Numbered from the stretch's first letter, positions 16,493 to 25,365 are shown. The stretch: 45,875 bases of DNA from an uncultured SAR86 cluster bacterium (GCA_902532675.1 CACAIY010000010.1:1-45875), one strand, 5' to 3'. Numbers and translations: made by a program. The notes: generated by a model not told the origin, from the letters alone.

Positions 16493-16921
16493 TTACTCAT
16501 TCATATAAACCTGATGACAAGCCACGCATACTTGATAAAGTTCAGCTCCTATCTCAAATAAAGCATCAACGTCTTTTCTTTCTGCCGCCTCAAAAGCTTT
16601 CTGCCCCACTCCTTCAAGAAGACCAGCAAAAACAATCCATTCATTTCTATTTTTAGATCTTGAAGGGATACTAAGCAAGGATGCGCTCTCTGTTATAACC
16701 TTTGCACCATATAAAACTCTTTCCCATTCTTCTTCATTGGTTGGTTCTAGACTAAACTCACCTTCTTCCGTTATAACGTAACCAGAAGACTCCCAAATGG
16801 CCTCCGAAGCAGGGGTCAATAGATGAGCCATAAAATCATGCATATCGCTATGCTCATCTTCGGTTGCTACATTAAAAGAAGAGAAAGTTAATGTGAAAAG
16901 CAATAAAGCTAAATTCTTCAC
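16493..16921 (-). CDS. Periplasmic cytochrome c, class II (c')-like
   Basis: A 142-residue protein with a signal peptide (about 1-19) and a single haem-attachment motif C132-V-A-C135-H136 only six residues before the end. A C-terminal CxxCH after a helical domain is the arrangement of class II cytochromes such as cytochrome c' and c556. The middle is helix-prone and acidic. The start is GTG: its first bases overlap the stop of the DUF6152 gene (GTGA), which supports translational coupling. It is the only clear redox carrier in the operon and probably exchanges electrons with the membrane proteins encoded just downstream. Confidence 0.78.
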   Translation of the reverse strand: MKNLALLLFTLTFSSFNVATEDEHSDMHDFMAHLLTPASEAIWESSGYVITEEGEFSLEPTNEEEWERVLYGAKVITESASLLSIPSRSKNRNEWIVFAGLLEGVGQKAFEAAERKDVDALFEIGAELYQVCVACHQVYMNE

Positions 16922-17349
16922 CTTTCCTTTGGATCCGAACCATCTCTGGGAGCTCCAGTTCCCGAAGAACCCATAAACACTTTTCGGCCATCAGGAAAAG
17001 TAATATCTCTCCCATTAGCTATACACCTAGGAAGACAAAGTTTTCCTTTGCTTTGATAGCCTCTAACATTGATAAGAGTTCCTGGTTTAATAGAATTTTT
17101 AGTAAGTCCATTTCTTATCAGGGTATTAGGAGTGCCTCCTTCTATCATCCATATAGTTGTTTTTGATTCTATTTGAACTTCAACATGAACCCATGCGTGA
17201 GGGTTAATCCATTCAACCTTTACTACCTTTCCTGTGATATTAATAGGTGCATTAGCATCAAATTCTGCTGTAAAAGCATGATGACTATTAATTGTATGAC
17301 TAAATGCAAAGAGAATTAAAAAAACAATGTAACCTAGTATATTTCTCAT
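16918..17349 (-). CDS. DUF6152 family periplasmic protein
   Basis: A 143-residue secreted protein. After the signal peptide (about 1-21) come the family hallmarks H23-H24-A-F-T-A-E-F-D-A, V-V-K-V-E-W-I-N-P-H-A-W, G-T-P-N-T-L-I-R-N-G, K-P-G-T-L-I-N-V-R-G and the closing P-D-G-R-K-V-F. The fold is expected to be a small OB-like beta barrel. DUF6152 has no assigned function; the paired histidine after the signal peptide and the N-P-H could bind a metal or haem. The gene sits between a PDLxGxW gene (2 bases) and the cytochrome c gene (4-base overlap). Confidence 0.82.
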   Translation of the reverse strand: MRNILGYIVFLILFAFSHTINSHHAFTAEFDANAPINITGKVVKVEWINPHAWVHVEVQIESKTTIWMIEGGTPNTLIRNGLTKNSIKPGTLINVRGYQSKGKLCLPRCIANGRDITFPDGRKVFMGSSGTGAPRDGSDPKER

Positions 17350-17351
17350 AA

Positions 17352-18320
17352 TTATTGCTCCTCTTCAGCCCTTGCACCCGCCAAGATATTGGCCATAGCA
17401 TAATTTCCTTCATGGCACGCGTATTCATAAATTCTTTCTTGAGAAGCTCTTAATGGCATTTCACCTTTCCATACATCTTTGTAAGCTTCTTCATCATTAA
17501 TTTCAAATTGATAAAGAATTTCATTATTCGCTACTCTAGTAAACCTTTCAGTAATTTCCGCCCCTTCAGAGATTAAGATTTGATGCCTTATTGCTGCTCT
17601 AAATTTCTGTTGAGGATGATGGTTTTTTGTTTTCACTACTAAAGTATTTCCTTCCCAACGACCCACAGAATCTCCTAGCCATCTCCTCATACTATCTGGA
17701 TTAAATTCTGAGTTGAGTCGAATAATACGAGCATCATGATTCATCTCCACCATAATCATTACGTAACCTGGAGATTGGACTATCTGATAATTGTTATTAT
17801 AAAGAACGTTAAGCATAGGCGGTCCTCCACTCGAACCAAAACCAACAATGCACCTTTCGCCTAAAGATCTAAGCTCAGGGTGATTAGCCTGTCTAAACAT
17901 TCTAGCTATCCCTATAGCTTCCTTTCCCCAGCCTATCCATCTTCTTGGAAGTTTTCCATCTTCCGGGTATGTGATAATCGAACTTCGATATTCTCCATTT
18001 ATTTGAAACAGTTCTGTTCCAAAATCCATCCAAGCCGTGTTATAGCCTCCTACGTCCGCACCAGCTTGAGGTGTCTCTCCAGGTTCTAAGTAATTATCTT
18101 GGGCATCAATAAATTCTTTGGTCATTCTCTTTGCAATTAATGCATCTCTTTTACTTACTATTAGGGATTTATATTCATCTGGCCTTTCAAGTGTTGTAAG
18201 GCTGGCATTAGTCCAAGTTCCTTGTAAATCTGGATCTCCAAACCACGTTTTAGGAACTTCGTAAGATTCTCCAAGCAAGACTAAAGGAAAACTTAAGGAA
18301 ATAATTAAAAGTAGTTTCAT
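17352..18320 (-). CDS. Secreted PDLxGxW-type protein of unknown function (second)
   Basis: 322 residues from the ATG at 18318-18320, which begins directly at a signal peptide (M-K-L-L-L-I-I-S-L-S). A longer reading start at 18368 would put 16 charged residues before it and overlap the upstream gene by 44 bases. The mature part opens with D-P-D-L-Q-G-T-W-T-N-A-S-L-T-T-L-E-R-P, a hallmark of a large uncharacterised family in Acidobacteria and marine Gammaproteobacteria. A later block, R-R-W-L-G-D-S-V-G-R-W-E, then V-V-K-T, is shared with the neighbouring protein (W-M-G-Q-S-W-G-Y-W-E, then V-K-T), so the two are distant paralogues. Probably periplasmic and beta-rich; function unknown. Confidence 0.78.
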   Translation of the reverse strand: MKLLLIISLSFPLVLLGESYEVPKTWFGDPDLQGTWTNASLTTLERPDEYKSLIVSKRDALIAKRMTKEFIDAQDNYLEPGETPQAGADVGGYNTAWMDFGTELFQINGEYRSSIITYPEDGKLPRRWIGWGKEAIGIARMFRQANHPELRSLGERCIVGFGSSGGPPMLNVLYNNNYQIVQSPGYVMIMVEMNHDARIIRLNSEFNPDSMRRWLGDSVGRWEGNTLVVKTKNHHPQQKFRAAIRHQILISEGAEITERFTRVANNEILYQFEINDEEAYKDVWKGEMPLRASQERIYEYACHEGNYAMANILAGARAEEEQ

Positions 18321-18324
18321 GCGA

Positions 18325-19146
18325 TTAATCTTTTGCTCTCCATTGTCCATAAATAAGCTCTTCAACAAATTCTACACACTTAAATTGCTGTAATTCAGCA
18401 TCTTTTCCAACCCTTTTGTACAAGATCATTTGTATTTTCCATGGTCGTGTAAAAATTTCTGGGTCATCTAAAGTTGCCTCATATTGCATGGTATGACTAT
18501 TCAATAAAAGATACTTCTCCGTAACCTTTAGTTTGTCGCTATGGAAGTTTCCTGATCTATCCAACCAAGTCTCCCCGTTAAAGCCGCTAGTTTTTACAAT
18601 GAAAGCATCCTCTTCCCAATAACCCCAAGATTGACCCATCCATGAATCAACAGGTGGCTCTCCCGGGTCTTCCAAGTAAATATTTCGAGTTGCCCCTGCA
18701 AACTCGTAGGCAATAAAGAAAGCTGATTCACTTTGAAAAATCTGAAAAGGATAAGGCATATAAGTTGCCCTAGGAACTCCTGGTAAATAACACTTTATTT
18801 CGGGATCTCTATCTAGCCAATTCTTTTTATTATCTTCTCTAATTTTTAAGGCTTTCTTGGAATAAGGTATTTCTCCACCTACGACAACACTTAATCCAGC
18901 AGGAACCGAACCAACAGCCCCCAAAGCTACTATGCTAGGATGAGGAATAGGTACTACAGGTCCTTCAACTAGATGCATTGCTGCGCTTGCAGGATGAGCC
19001 TCTAAATTATAATTTGCCCTATTTAAAACTTGCCAAACTCCATTTAAGTCAGGTTTACCGTTTGGACCTCTAGGTAAATCTTCAGATAACCCTTGTAAAG
19101 AAAAACTAAGTATTAATGTAACAATAAATGTATTTAAAATTCTCAT
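18325..19146 (-). CDS. Secreted PDLxGxW-type protein of unknown function (first)
   Basis: A 273-residue protein with a signal peptide (about 1-21) and the motif G-P-N-G-K-P-D-L-N-G-V-W just after it. In the second half, W-M-G-Q-S-W-G-Y-W-E and V-K-T match the next gene product. It begins 9 bases after the nitrilase-family gene and ends 4 bases before the next ATG. Such proteins often occur beside DUF6152 and DUF6644 genes, as here, but no activity has been assigned. Possible roles are a periplasmic binding or structural subunit of a redox complex; this is inferred from context only. Confidence 0.75.
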   Translation of the reverse strand: MRILNTFIVTLILSFSLQGLSEDLPRGPNGKPDLNGVWQVLNRANYNLEAHPASAAMHLVEGPVVPIPHPSIVALGAVGSVPAGLSVVVGGEIPYSKKALKIREDNKKNWLDRDPEIKCYLPGVPRATYMPYPFQIFQSESAFFIAYEFAGATRNIYLEDPGEPPVDSWMGQSWGYWEEDAFIVKTSGFNGETWLDRSGNFHSDKLKVTEKYLLLNSHTMQYEATLDDPEIFTRPWKIQMILYKRVGKDAELQQFKCVEFVEELIYGQWRAKD

Positions 19147-19155
19147 TATTAAAAA

Positions 19156-19995
19156 TTAATCCTTTTCTGGAACGTCTATCTTACCTAAATTCTTTAGATA
19201 ATCATCGTTTATAGTTTCCTTACTAAAAGGCTGAGGATTATCTCTAAAACTCTTAAGTGGCTGACCTAGTCCTTTGATGCCTCTTTTTCTTACCCTATCT
19301 ACTTTATCAGTGTCTACTTCAATTAAAACTACCTCTTCGCCTGTACTTGATTCATTTAAAATTTCTCCTTCAGGTCCTAAAGCTATAGAAAGTCCCCTAC
19401 CTTGTTTGCCTCCTGCATTAACATCAATGTAGTAGGATTGTTGCTGTATAGCAGCAGCTCTAGCCATTATTTTTTCTTCCTCCCTATCGCAAGTATCCGT
19501 TAAGCTCGGATGTAGTATTACTTGAGCACCATTCATAGCAAGTGCTCTACTTGTTTCAGGAAACCATAAGTCATAACAGATATGCATGCCAAAAATGCCA
19601 ACTTCTGGAACTTGAAAAATGCATGGTTCTAATCCAGGCGTTATTCCTTTTTCATAAGGTAAGAAAGGATAGATCTTTGTACAGGTAGTTACTAAATTTC
19701 CTTGAGGAGATATCACGGGTGCTACGTTTTTAACTTCATCATTAACGTGGTCATAAAAAGAACCTGGTACGTACCATACGTTTAATTCTTTAGCTATTTC
19801 TTGAAATTTAGGCAACTGTTTCTCTAGAGAAAATTCTAAAGATCGACTAGAACCGCCTACAGCTAATTCGCTAAGAACGATCATCTGAACCCAAGGATAT
19901 CTCTTACAAGCCTCATAGGTCTTTTCTACAACTATGTCAAAATTCTTTGAATAGTTAAGATCAAGCTGTAGGGCTGCTATTGAGAAAGGTTTCAT
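19156..19995 (-). CDS. Carbon-nitrogen hydrolase (nitrilase superfamily)
   Basis: A 279-residue cytoplasmic enzyme with the nitrilase-superfamily triad E43 (L-S-E-L-A), K107 (T-K-I-Y-P) and C140 (H-I-C-Y-D-L-W-F-P-E). The superfamily hydrolyses amides, carbamoyl compounds or nitriles. The G-I-T-P-G and L-W-F-P-E neighbourhoods resemble aliphatic amidases and N-carbamoyl-amino-acid hydrolases, but I cannot name a substrate. It is the first gene of the nine-gene operon, with the 61-base gap to the terminator of the TonB receptor holding any promoter. The following gene starts 9 bases after its stop. Confidence 0.88.
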   Translation of the reverse strand: MKPFSIAALQLDLNYSKNFDIVVEKTYEACKRYPWVQMIVLSELAVGGSSRSLEFSLEKQLPKFQEIAKELNVWYVPGSFYDHVNDEVKNVAPVISPQGNLVTTCTKIYPFLPYEKGITPGLEPCIFQVPEVGIFGMHICYDLWFPETSRALAMNGAQVILHPSLTDTCDREEEKIMARAAAIQQQSYYIDVNAGGKQGRGLSIALGPEGEILNESSTGEEVVLIEVDTDKVDRVRKRGIKGLGQPLKSFRDNPQPFSKETINDDYLKNLGKIDVPEKD

Positions 19996-20013
19996 AATAA
20001 AACTTTACCATAA

Positions 20014-20041
20014 AAAAACAGGTCCCAAAGGACCTGTTTTT
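20014..20041 (-). terminator. Rho-independent terminator after TonB receptor
   Basis: Perfect 12-base arms AAAAACAGGTCC / GGACCTGTTTTT around the loop CAAA, with A and T runs on both sides. It ends the receptor gene at 20057-23098 and separates it from the nitrilase operon. Confidence 0.9.
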
Positions 20042-20056
20042 AATAAACTAACTAGA

Positions 20057-23000
20057 TTAGAACTTGTATCTAAGGTCTATTCCCATCGTTCTTGGGGACA
20101 GAGCTCCAACAGTTTTGGCGTAGTTACTTTCCGCATCGCCAGTACCTAATGAGTAATATTGATCATTATCCATTAAGTTGTTGACGTAAGCTCTAACACT
20201 AACTTTACCGTCTTCACTCCACCAAGAGGCACTTATGTTGGTAGTGTCTCTTGCTTCAATTTCATCAAGCTCACGTTGAATACCAGAAGCAGAAAATTCT
20301 CCTGTGTAAGAATGGCTAACTAATAGCCAAACCGGACCCCATCTAGACTCCATTTCATAAGTAGCCCTTAGAGTGTACTTAAGTTCTGGAATACCTTTCA
20401 AAGGTCCACCTTTCAAGTTTACTGTGTACTGAGCTGCTTGTTCAGGAGTAGTAACACTACAACTAATATAATCTTGAGTACATTCACCGAAGACAGGTAC
20501 TGGGTTAATCGGATCATCAATCATAAATACGTTGTAATCTTCACCGTATTCAGTCTCAGTCCAACTGAAGTTACCTGCAAGAGTTAATCTATCGGTAGCA
20601 GCGTAATTCATTTCAATTTCAAAACCTTCGTTGGTTATACCGTTAGCATTTGAAACGAAATTAGCACCGGATCCTCTAATAGGATCGAATTGCTCTAATT
20701 CATCTTGATAACCGTCATAGTCATAGTGGTAAATTGAAGCAAAGATCTGTAACGTGTCGTCAAGGTGAAGTCCTTTATAACCAAATTCAACTGCTTCTAC
20801 TTCTTCCTTATCATAAGAAACTAAGGCTTGACCTGTTCCAGTCGGAACACCGTATTGATCTCTAGCATCATCACGCTGACCTGAAACACCCAGAGCATAA
20901 CCACCTGATCTGTAACCTGTAGTTACTGAGAAATAATATAGTTGATAGTCATTTGGAGAATAGTCTAAATTAATTCTGAAGTTAGTGTCACTCCACGTAT
21001 CTTCTCCATCAATTTTTCTTGTGTAACTATAAGGAATACCTTGTCCTAACCTCAAAGGAGCAGCACAAGTTTCAGCAGTCATAGCACAAGCTGGTGTTAA
21101 AGGGTTTGCTGTATCTAAAGACAATGGGTAAACAGCTCCTGCTGGAACTAAACCTAAACCTGCGTATTGAGTATATAAAGCTACTAGTGCAGGATCAAAA
21201 TTCCATGTCGCATTACCCATAGCAACGTTAGCCTGCGCTGAAGGAGTGGCATCTGGTCCCACTGGAATATAAGGTTGACCCGCTAGAAGATTTATTACCG
21301 GTAAATATCCAGCTAATGCACTTGCATAAAGCTCTGCATAACCGCCGGTGATTTCCATTGCTTCTTTATCATCTTCAGCGTACCTAGCACCTAGAGTTAA
21401 AGCGAACTCATCGTTTATCTGCCAAGTACCTTGAGTAAAATAAGCAACAGCATCGGTTTGTACTTCATTTTCATGCCCATAAACACGACCAAGTGAGTCA
21501 CCCTGCCACCTTCCACTAATTGTTGTTCCTAAAGGAGCATCACCTGCCCTTACATGAGGAGTTGTTTCATTTGAAGGCCATCCTAATATAGACATTAGAC
21601 TTTGATATTGAGTGTAAAAATCAAAAGGCGCTCCAGGAAGGTCTAACTGAATACCAGTTAAAGCTTTTACAGTGCCAAAAGTAGTATCCAGTAATCCATA
21701 ATTAGCTGCATTTAAAATGTAAGGTGCATTGTTATGCAATCCGTAAGTTTGTTGTCTGTTTTCATCCATAAAGAACACACCAGACGTTACTTCAATATCT
21801 TCTGCAAGTTTCCAGTTGATGTTGATCTCATGAGTCGTCATGTGAACATCTTCTAAAACTGTAGATCTGTATTGAGAGAAAGTAGTGTTATTTGTATCGT
21901 CTATGTCATAGTTGAACATGTATTCAAAATCAACAAGTCCGTAAAGATAAGTAATAGTAGTATCTTCATTCATATCCCACTCAAACTTTCCTTGCATACC
22001 TCTTTGGTCAAATTTAACGTGCTGAGAATCGCAAGCTGGAGGTCCGTAAGGGAAATCTCCACAATTTGTGTCATGGTTGTTGTCCACATGATAGGTGCCT
22101 ACGTTGTTAGGTGCATCTGATCTGCCGTACATAGGATTGTATCTCCATGGAAAACCTACAGGATCTACACCTGCTCTTCTTGGAGCACCGTAAGCAACCG
22201 CACCTGTAATGGAATTTGTAAACTTAATCGCGCCAGGAGTGGATGAAGTTGCCTTTCTAAGTCCATAAACGGGGTTTGTAGTATCTCTTTGACCTCTAAA
22301 TTGAGCATAACCTTCATTAAGAAGCACTCTACTGTTTATAACACGATCAGAGATTCTGTCATTCGCTCTGATTTGAAAACTCATGTCATCAGCAATATTC
22401 CAAAGTAGAGTTAAAACTATATTTTCATCGTCTAAGGAGTTGGCATCTGGTCCAGTTCCAGGGTTTTTCTGAACACCGTCTCTTTCTACAGATATGGCAT
22501 TAAATCTATAAGCTAAGTTATCTGTTATAGGAGCAGAACTTAACAAATAATATTGTTCCATGCCGTAATCACCTAGTACAGTTCTAACTTCTCCTTCTCC
22601 AGTGAAGCTAGGCTTCTTAGTTAAGTAGTTAATTGCACCACCGATTGAATTACGTCCGTATAGAGTTCCTTGAGGTCCTCTTAAAACCTCAATACGCTCA
22701 ACGTCGTAAAGGTAGTTTTCAGAAGCAGCAATACCAAAATCTGGTGAATAAACACCGTTATAATAAGTCGCTACACCTGGGTCTCCACCTAAAGCCCTAA
22801 AGTTTCTACCAACACCTCTAATCCTTACGTCATAAGCATCTCTTGTGGTAGCAGGCAATTGATCCATAAGATCATCAGCGCCTTGCATACCTAAATCTTC
22901 TAGCAACGAAGAGTCAAATGCAGTAATTGACATCGAAGTATCAGAAACAGTAGAAGTTCTTTTTTCGGCAGTTACAGTTATTTCTTCAATACCGCCTCTA

Positions 23001-23098
23001 TCTCTAGCATTTTCTTCTTCTTCATCAGCTAAAAAGAAATTGCTAGATAACAGTAGTGAAGAACCAAAAATAATGTATAAAATTGATTTTATTTTCAT
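20057..23098 (-). CDS. TonB-dependent outer-membrane receptor
   Basis: A 1013-residue receptor with signal peptide (about 1-24), TonB box I-E-E-I-T-V-T-A, plug domain containing V-L-R-G-P-Q-G-T-L-Y-G-R-N-S-I-G-G-A, and a 22-strand barrel closing with the terminal aromatic R-Y-K-F. It would import a large or scarce substrate across the outer membrane using TonB energy. It is a clear paralogue of the receptor at 28537-31413: both have the plug block F-R-A-L-G-G-D-P-G-V-x-T-Y. Long extracellular-loop insertions with paired cysteines occur in the middle. A G-rich ribosome site (TGGGG) lies before the ATG. The ligand is unknown; sugar-active genes on both sides make a glycan or glycoside reasonable. 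Confidence 0.95.
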   Translation of the reverse strand: MKIKSILYIIFGSSLLLSSNFFLADEEEENARDRGGIEEITVTAEKRTSTVSDTSMSITAFDSSLLEDLGMQGADDLMDQLPATTRDAYDVRIRGVGRNFRALGGDPGVATYYNGVYSPDFGIAASENYLYDVERIEVLRGPQGTLYGRNSIGGAINYLTKKPSFTGEGEVRTVLGDYGMEQYYLLSSAPITDNLAYRFNAISVERDGVQKNPGTGPDANSLDDENIVLTLLWNIADDMSFQIRANDRISDRVINSRVLLNEGYAQFRGQRDTTNPVYGLRKATSSTPGAIKFTNSITGAVAYGAPRRAGVDPVGFPWRYNPMYGRSDAPNNVGTYHVDNNHDTNCGDFPYGPPACDSQHVKFDQRGMQGKFEWDMNEDTTITYLYGLVDFEYMFNYDIDDTNNTTFSQYRSTVLEDVHMTTHEININWKLAEDIEVTSGVFFMDENRQQTYGLHNNAPYILNAANYGLLDTTFGTVKALTGIQLDLPGAPFDFYTQYQSLMSILGWPSNETTPHVRAGDAPLGTTISGRWQGDSLGRVYGHENEVQTDAVAYFTQGTWQINDEFALTLGARYAEDDKEAMEITGGYAELYASALAGYLPVINLLAGQPYIPVGPDATPSAQANVAMGNATWNFDPALVALYTQYAGLGLVPAGAVYPLSLDTANPLTPACAMTAETCAAPLRLGQGIPYSYTRKIDGEDTWSDTNFRINLDYSPNDYQLYYFSVTTGYRSGGYALGVSGQRDDARDQYGVPTGTGQALVSYDKEEVEAVEFGYKGLHLDDTLQIFASIYHYDYDGYQDELEQFDPIRGSGANFVSNANGITNEGFEIEMNYAATDRLTLAGNFSWTETEYGEDYNVFMIDDPINPVPVFGECTQDYISCSVTTPEQAAQYTVNLKGGPLKGIPELKYTLRATYEMESRWGPVWLLVSHSYTGEFSASGIQRELDEIEARDTTNISASWWSEDGKVSVRAYVNNLMDNDQYYSLGTGDAESNYAKTVGALSPRTMGIDLRYKF

Positions 23099-23238
23099 GT
23101 TTTACCCCAGAAACCTCTTGGTCTTAAATACCAAGCGGTTATTTTGTTATAAAAGTTACTTTTCTGAAGCTACTATGCCCAATTTAAAGGATTTAAGCAA
23201 ATCTTTTGTAAAGCAAATAAAGAGGTAAAAGTCTTATT

Positions 23239-23838
23239 TTATGCTTTGGTTTTGTCTGATTTAGAGGTTGAAGTGTTATCTTCAGGTAAACTTGAAAAAA
23301 TATAGTATCCAACTATTCCAAATAATAAAATGTTGTAAATAGTTGCTCCATAAAATTTAAAATTAATCCATAAGTCCATATCCCCTGTTCTAATAAAATA
23401 TAGATTTAAAAACCCTAAAAGGATCAATCCTAAAGCCATAAAATAATTCGCTCTTTTCCAAATTGTATCTTCAACTTTTTTCATTTGTGGACCAGCTAAG
23501 GAAAGCATGCTTTTTAAGATATCTTTTTTGCCCACGATTCTAGCAATTACAAGAATTAAACCAAAAAGCCAATAAACAACAGAAAATTTCCATTGTAAGA
23601 ATAAGGGATCTCTAAAAAATAAGGTCATAGAGCCTAAGGGAATTAGCAAGCACCAAGATCCAAATAGAAAATCTGGTATTTTCCCATTAACTATCTTTTC
23701 AAATACAACTTGCAAGGTCACAAAAATCATAATCACAGTTGTAAGAGCTAAAAAATCACGAGTGGGATACCAAGTAACTGCCATAACAACTAATAGAGTT
23801 AGAGGATTGTTTAGTATTTTTAATAATGAAGTCATCTG
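23239..23838 (-). CDS. yciB: YciB / intracellular septation protein A family
   Basis: An inner-membrane protein of about 199 residues with five or six helices. Its best-conserved part, Q-W-K-F-S-V-V-Y-W-L-F-G followed by W-x-x-x-N-Y-F-M-A-L, matches the YciB family, which affects envelope integrity and cell division. I chose the ATG at 23836-23838 because the family begins near it; an in-frame GTG 33 bases upstream would overlap the amn gene. It follows amn with a single base between stop and start codons, so the two are co-transcribed. The basic, Ser/Lys-rich tail after the last helix is not conserved. Confidence 0.8.
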   Translation of the reverse strand, partial: QMTSLLKILNNPLTLLVVMAVTWYPTRDFLALTTVIMIFVTLQVVFEKIVNGKIPDFLFGSWCLLIPLGSMTLFFRDPLFLQWKFSVVYWLFGLILVIARIVGKKDILKSMLSLAGPQMKKVEDTIWKRANYFMALGLILLGFLNLYFIRTGDMDLWINFKFYGATIYNILLFGIVGYYIFSSLPEDNTSTSKSDKTKA

Positions 23839-23839
23839 A

Positions 23840-24613
23840 TTAATATCTAAAGTGCTGTATTTGCTCACCACTCTTGCTGATTTCAGTCATAGCATTTATG
23901 CCTAACTCGAGATGCTGTTCTGACCATTGCTCAGTTACTTCTTTATCAGATTCTTCCGTCTTAACTCCATCTGGCTCTACAGGAACGTCTGAAACTAATA
24001 ATAAGGCACCTCTAGAGATCTCGTTATAATGTCCAACAATGAATATTGTTGCCGTTTCCATGTCTATACCTATACAGGTTGTAGTTTTTAAGTGCTCCAA
24101 GAAGGGCTGATCATGCTCCCATAATCTTCTATTGGTTGTGTGAACAACACCCGTTCTATAGTCATATCCTTTTTCAATAATCTTTTCTGAAACAAACTTA
24201 TGCAGTTTGAAAGATGGTAACGCAGGCACTTCAGAAGGAAAGTAGTTGTCACTAGTGCCCTCTCCTCTAATCGCAGCTATTGGTAATACAAAATTACCTA
24301 TTTCACTAGAATCCTTTAACCCCCCGCATTTTCCTAAGAATAAAACTCCGTTAGGCTCTGAGGCAGAAAGTAAATCCATGATTGTTGCAGCATTAGGTGA
24401 CCCTATTCCAAAATTAATGATTGTTAGGCCATCAGAATTAGTGCATGCCTGCATAGGTCTTTTCTCTCCATACACATCTGCACTAAAACGATTAGAAAAA
24501 TTCTCAACATAATCCGAAAAATTAGTAAGCAATATGTTTTCTCCAAACTTATCTAGCGGCATTCCTGTGTATCTTGGAAGCCAATCTTTAGCTATATCTA
24601 ACTTATTTAACAT
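23840..24613 (-). CDS. amn: AMP nucleosidase, short form
   Basis: A 257-residue enzyme of the purine nucleoside phosphorylase/MTAN fold, predicted to split AMP into adenine and ribose 5-phosphate. Visible are P-R-Y-T-G-M-P-L-D near the start, the core F-L-G-K-C-G-G-L-K, the substrate-binding G-I-D-M-E-T-A, and S-D-V-P with the catalytic Asp near the C-terminus. The enterobacterial enzyme is almost twice as long, with an N-terminal regulatory domain that is absent here, so allosteric control by ATP and phosphate may differ. It is followed directly by yciB and lies downstream of tesA on the same strand. Confidence 0.85.
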   Translation of the reverse strand: MLNKLDIAKDWLPRYTGMPLDKFGENILLTNFSDYVENFSNRFSADVYGEKRPMQACTNSDGLTIINFGIGSPNAATIMDLLSASEPNGVLFLGKCGGLKDSSEIGNFVLPIAAIRGEGTSDNYFPSEVPALPSFKLHKFVSEKIIEKGYDYRTGVVHTTNRRLWEHDQPFLEHLKTTTCIGIDMETATIFIVGHYNEISRGALLLVSDVPVEPDGVKTEESDKEVTEQWSEQHLELGINAMTEISKSGEQIQHFRY

Positions 24614-24626
24614 AATTTCACCTAAA

Positions 24627-24653
24627 ACAATCTTACTCTTATCTTAAGATTGT
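24627..24653 (-). terminator. Weak hairpin terminator between tesA and amn
   Basis: Perfect nine-base arms ACAATCTTA / TAAGATTGT with a nine-base loop, followed on the minus strand by TTTTA. AT-rich, so termination may be partial and amn may be read through from tesA. Confidence 0.4.
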
Positions 24654-24668
24654 GCAATTTAACTGTAT

Positions 24669-25283
24669 TTAATGGATCAATAAAGGCTTAAGTTGACGAT
24701 AAACATAATCAGCTATTAAAGGTTGTGCTGAAGCTTTCGGATGAATACCATCTGGAAGCATTAACTCTTCATTTAGGGCTACTTCTTCAAGCATAAAAGG
24801 TATAAGTGTTGCACTGGTTTCATTAGCTGTACTTGAGTAAATAGATTCAAAAGCCTTCTGATATCTTGATCCATAATTTGGTGGAATCTTTATTTGCATC
24901 AAAAAGACCTTAGCATTGGCTAAGTCTGCTATTTTAATCATTTCAACTAGATTGGCAGCAATCTGCTTAGGAGGATAACCTCTTAGAGCATCATTCCCTC
25001 CCAATTCAAGTAATAAATAATCTGGTTTAATTGATTCAATTGTTTGGCTTATTCTTGCAAGGCCTCCACTGGTAGTCTCTCCAGAAATACTTGAGTTAAT
25101 AATTTTGATCTTAAGGTTTTCCTTGTTTATTTTTTCTTGAAGTATTACTGACCATTGCTTTTCTTTAGACATACCATATCCAGCACTTATGCTGTCACCA
25201 TATATCAATAAAACTTCAGTCTTAGAATTTGCATAGGTTGATAACGAAAATATTAATATCATTGAAATTGATAAATATTTCAT
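24669..25283 (-). CDS. tesA: TesA: periplasmic acyl-CoA thioesterase I / lysophospholipase / arylesterase
   Basis: A 204-residue GDSL-type (SGNH) hydrolase with a signal peptide (about 1-20). All blocks are present: G29-D30-S31 (nucleophile), S67-G-E-T, G95-G-N97-D, and D178-x-x-H181 in L-P-D-G-I-H-P. The enzyme hydrolyses thioesters and esters in the periplasm. It is divergent from ybbA-ybbP with 108 bases between them, the same arrangement as in E. coli and many Proteobacteria, which strongly supports the identification. Confidence 0.93.
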   Translation of the reverse strand: MKYLSISMILIFSLSTYANSKTEVLLIYGDSISAGYGMSKEKQWSVILQEKINKENLKIKIINSSISGETTSGGLARISQTIESIKPDYLLLELGGNDALRGYPPKQIAANLVEMIKIADLANAKVFLMQIKIPPNYGSRYQKAFESIYSSTANETSATLIPFMLEEVALNEELMLPDGIHPKASAQPLIADYVYRQLKPLLIH

Positions 25284-25365
25284 AGCCTACAGAAAAGTTT
25301 TAGATTTTTTATTCATTGTAAGTTGAGAATAAATTTTCTTTCGTAATTAAGGGGTGTTATAGTTA

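Noticed and set aside
23040-23228. 62-codon plus-strand frame overlapping the receptor start
   Set aside because: Covers the signal-peptide codons and the leader of the receptor gene; composition is not protein-like and nothing is recognised.
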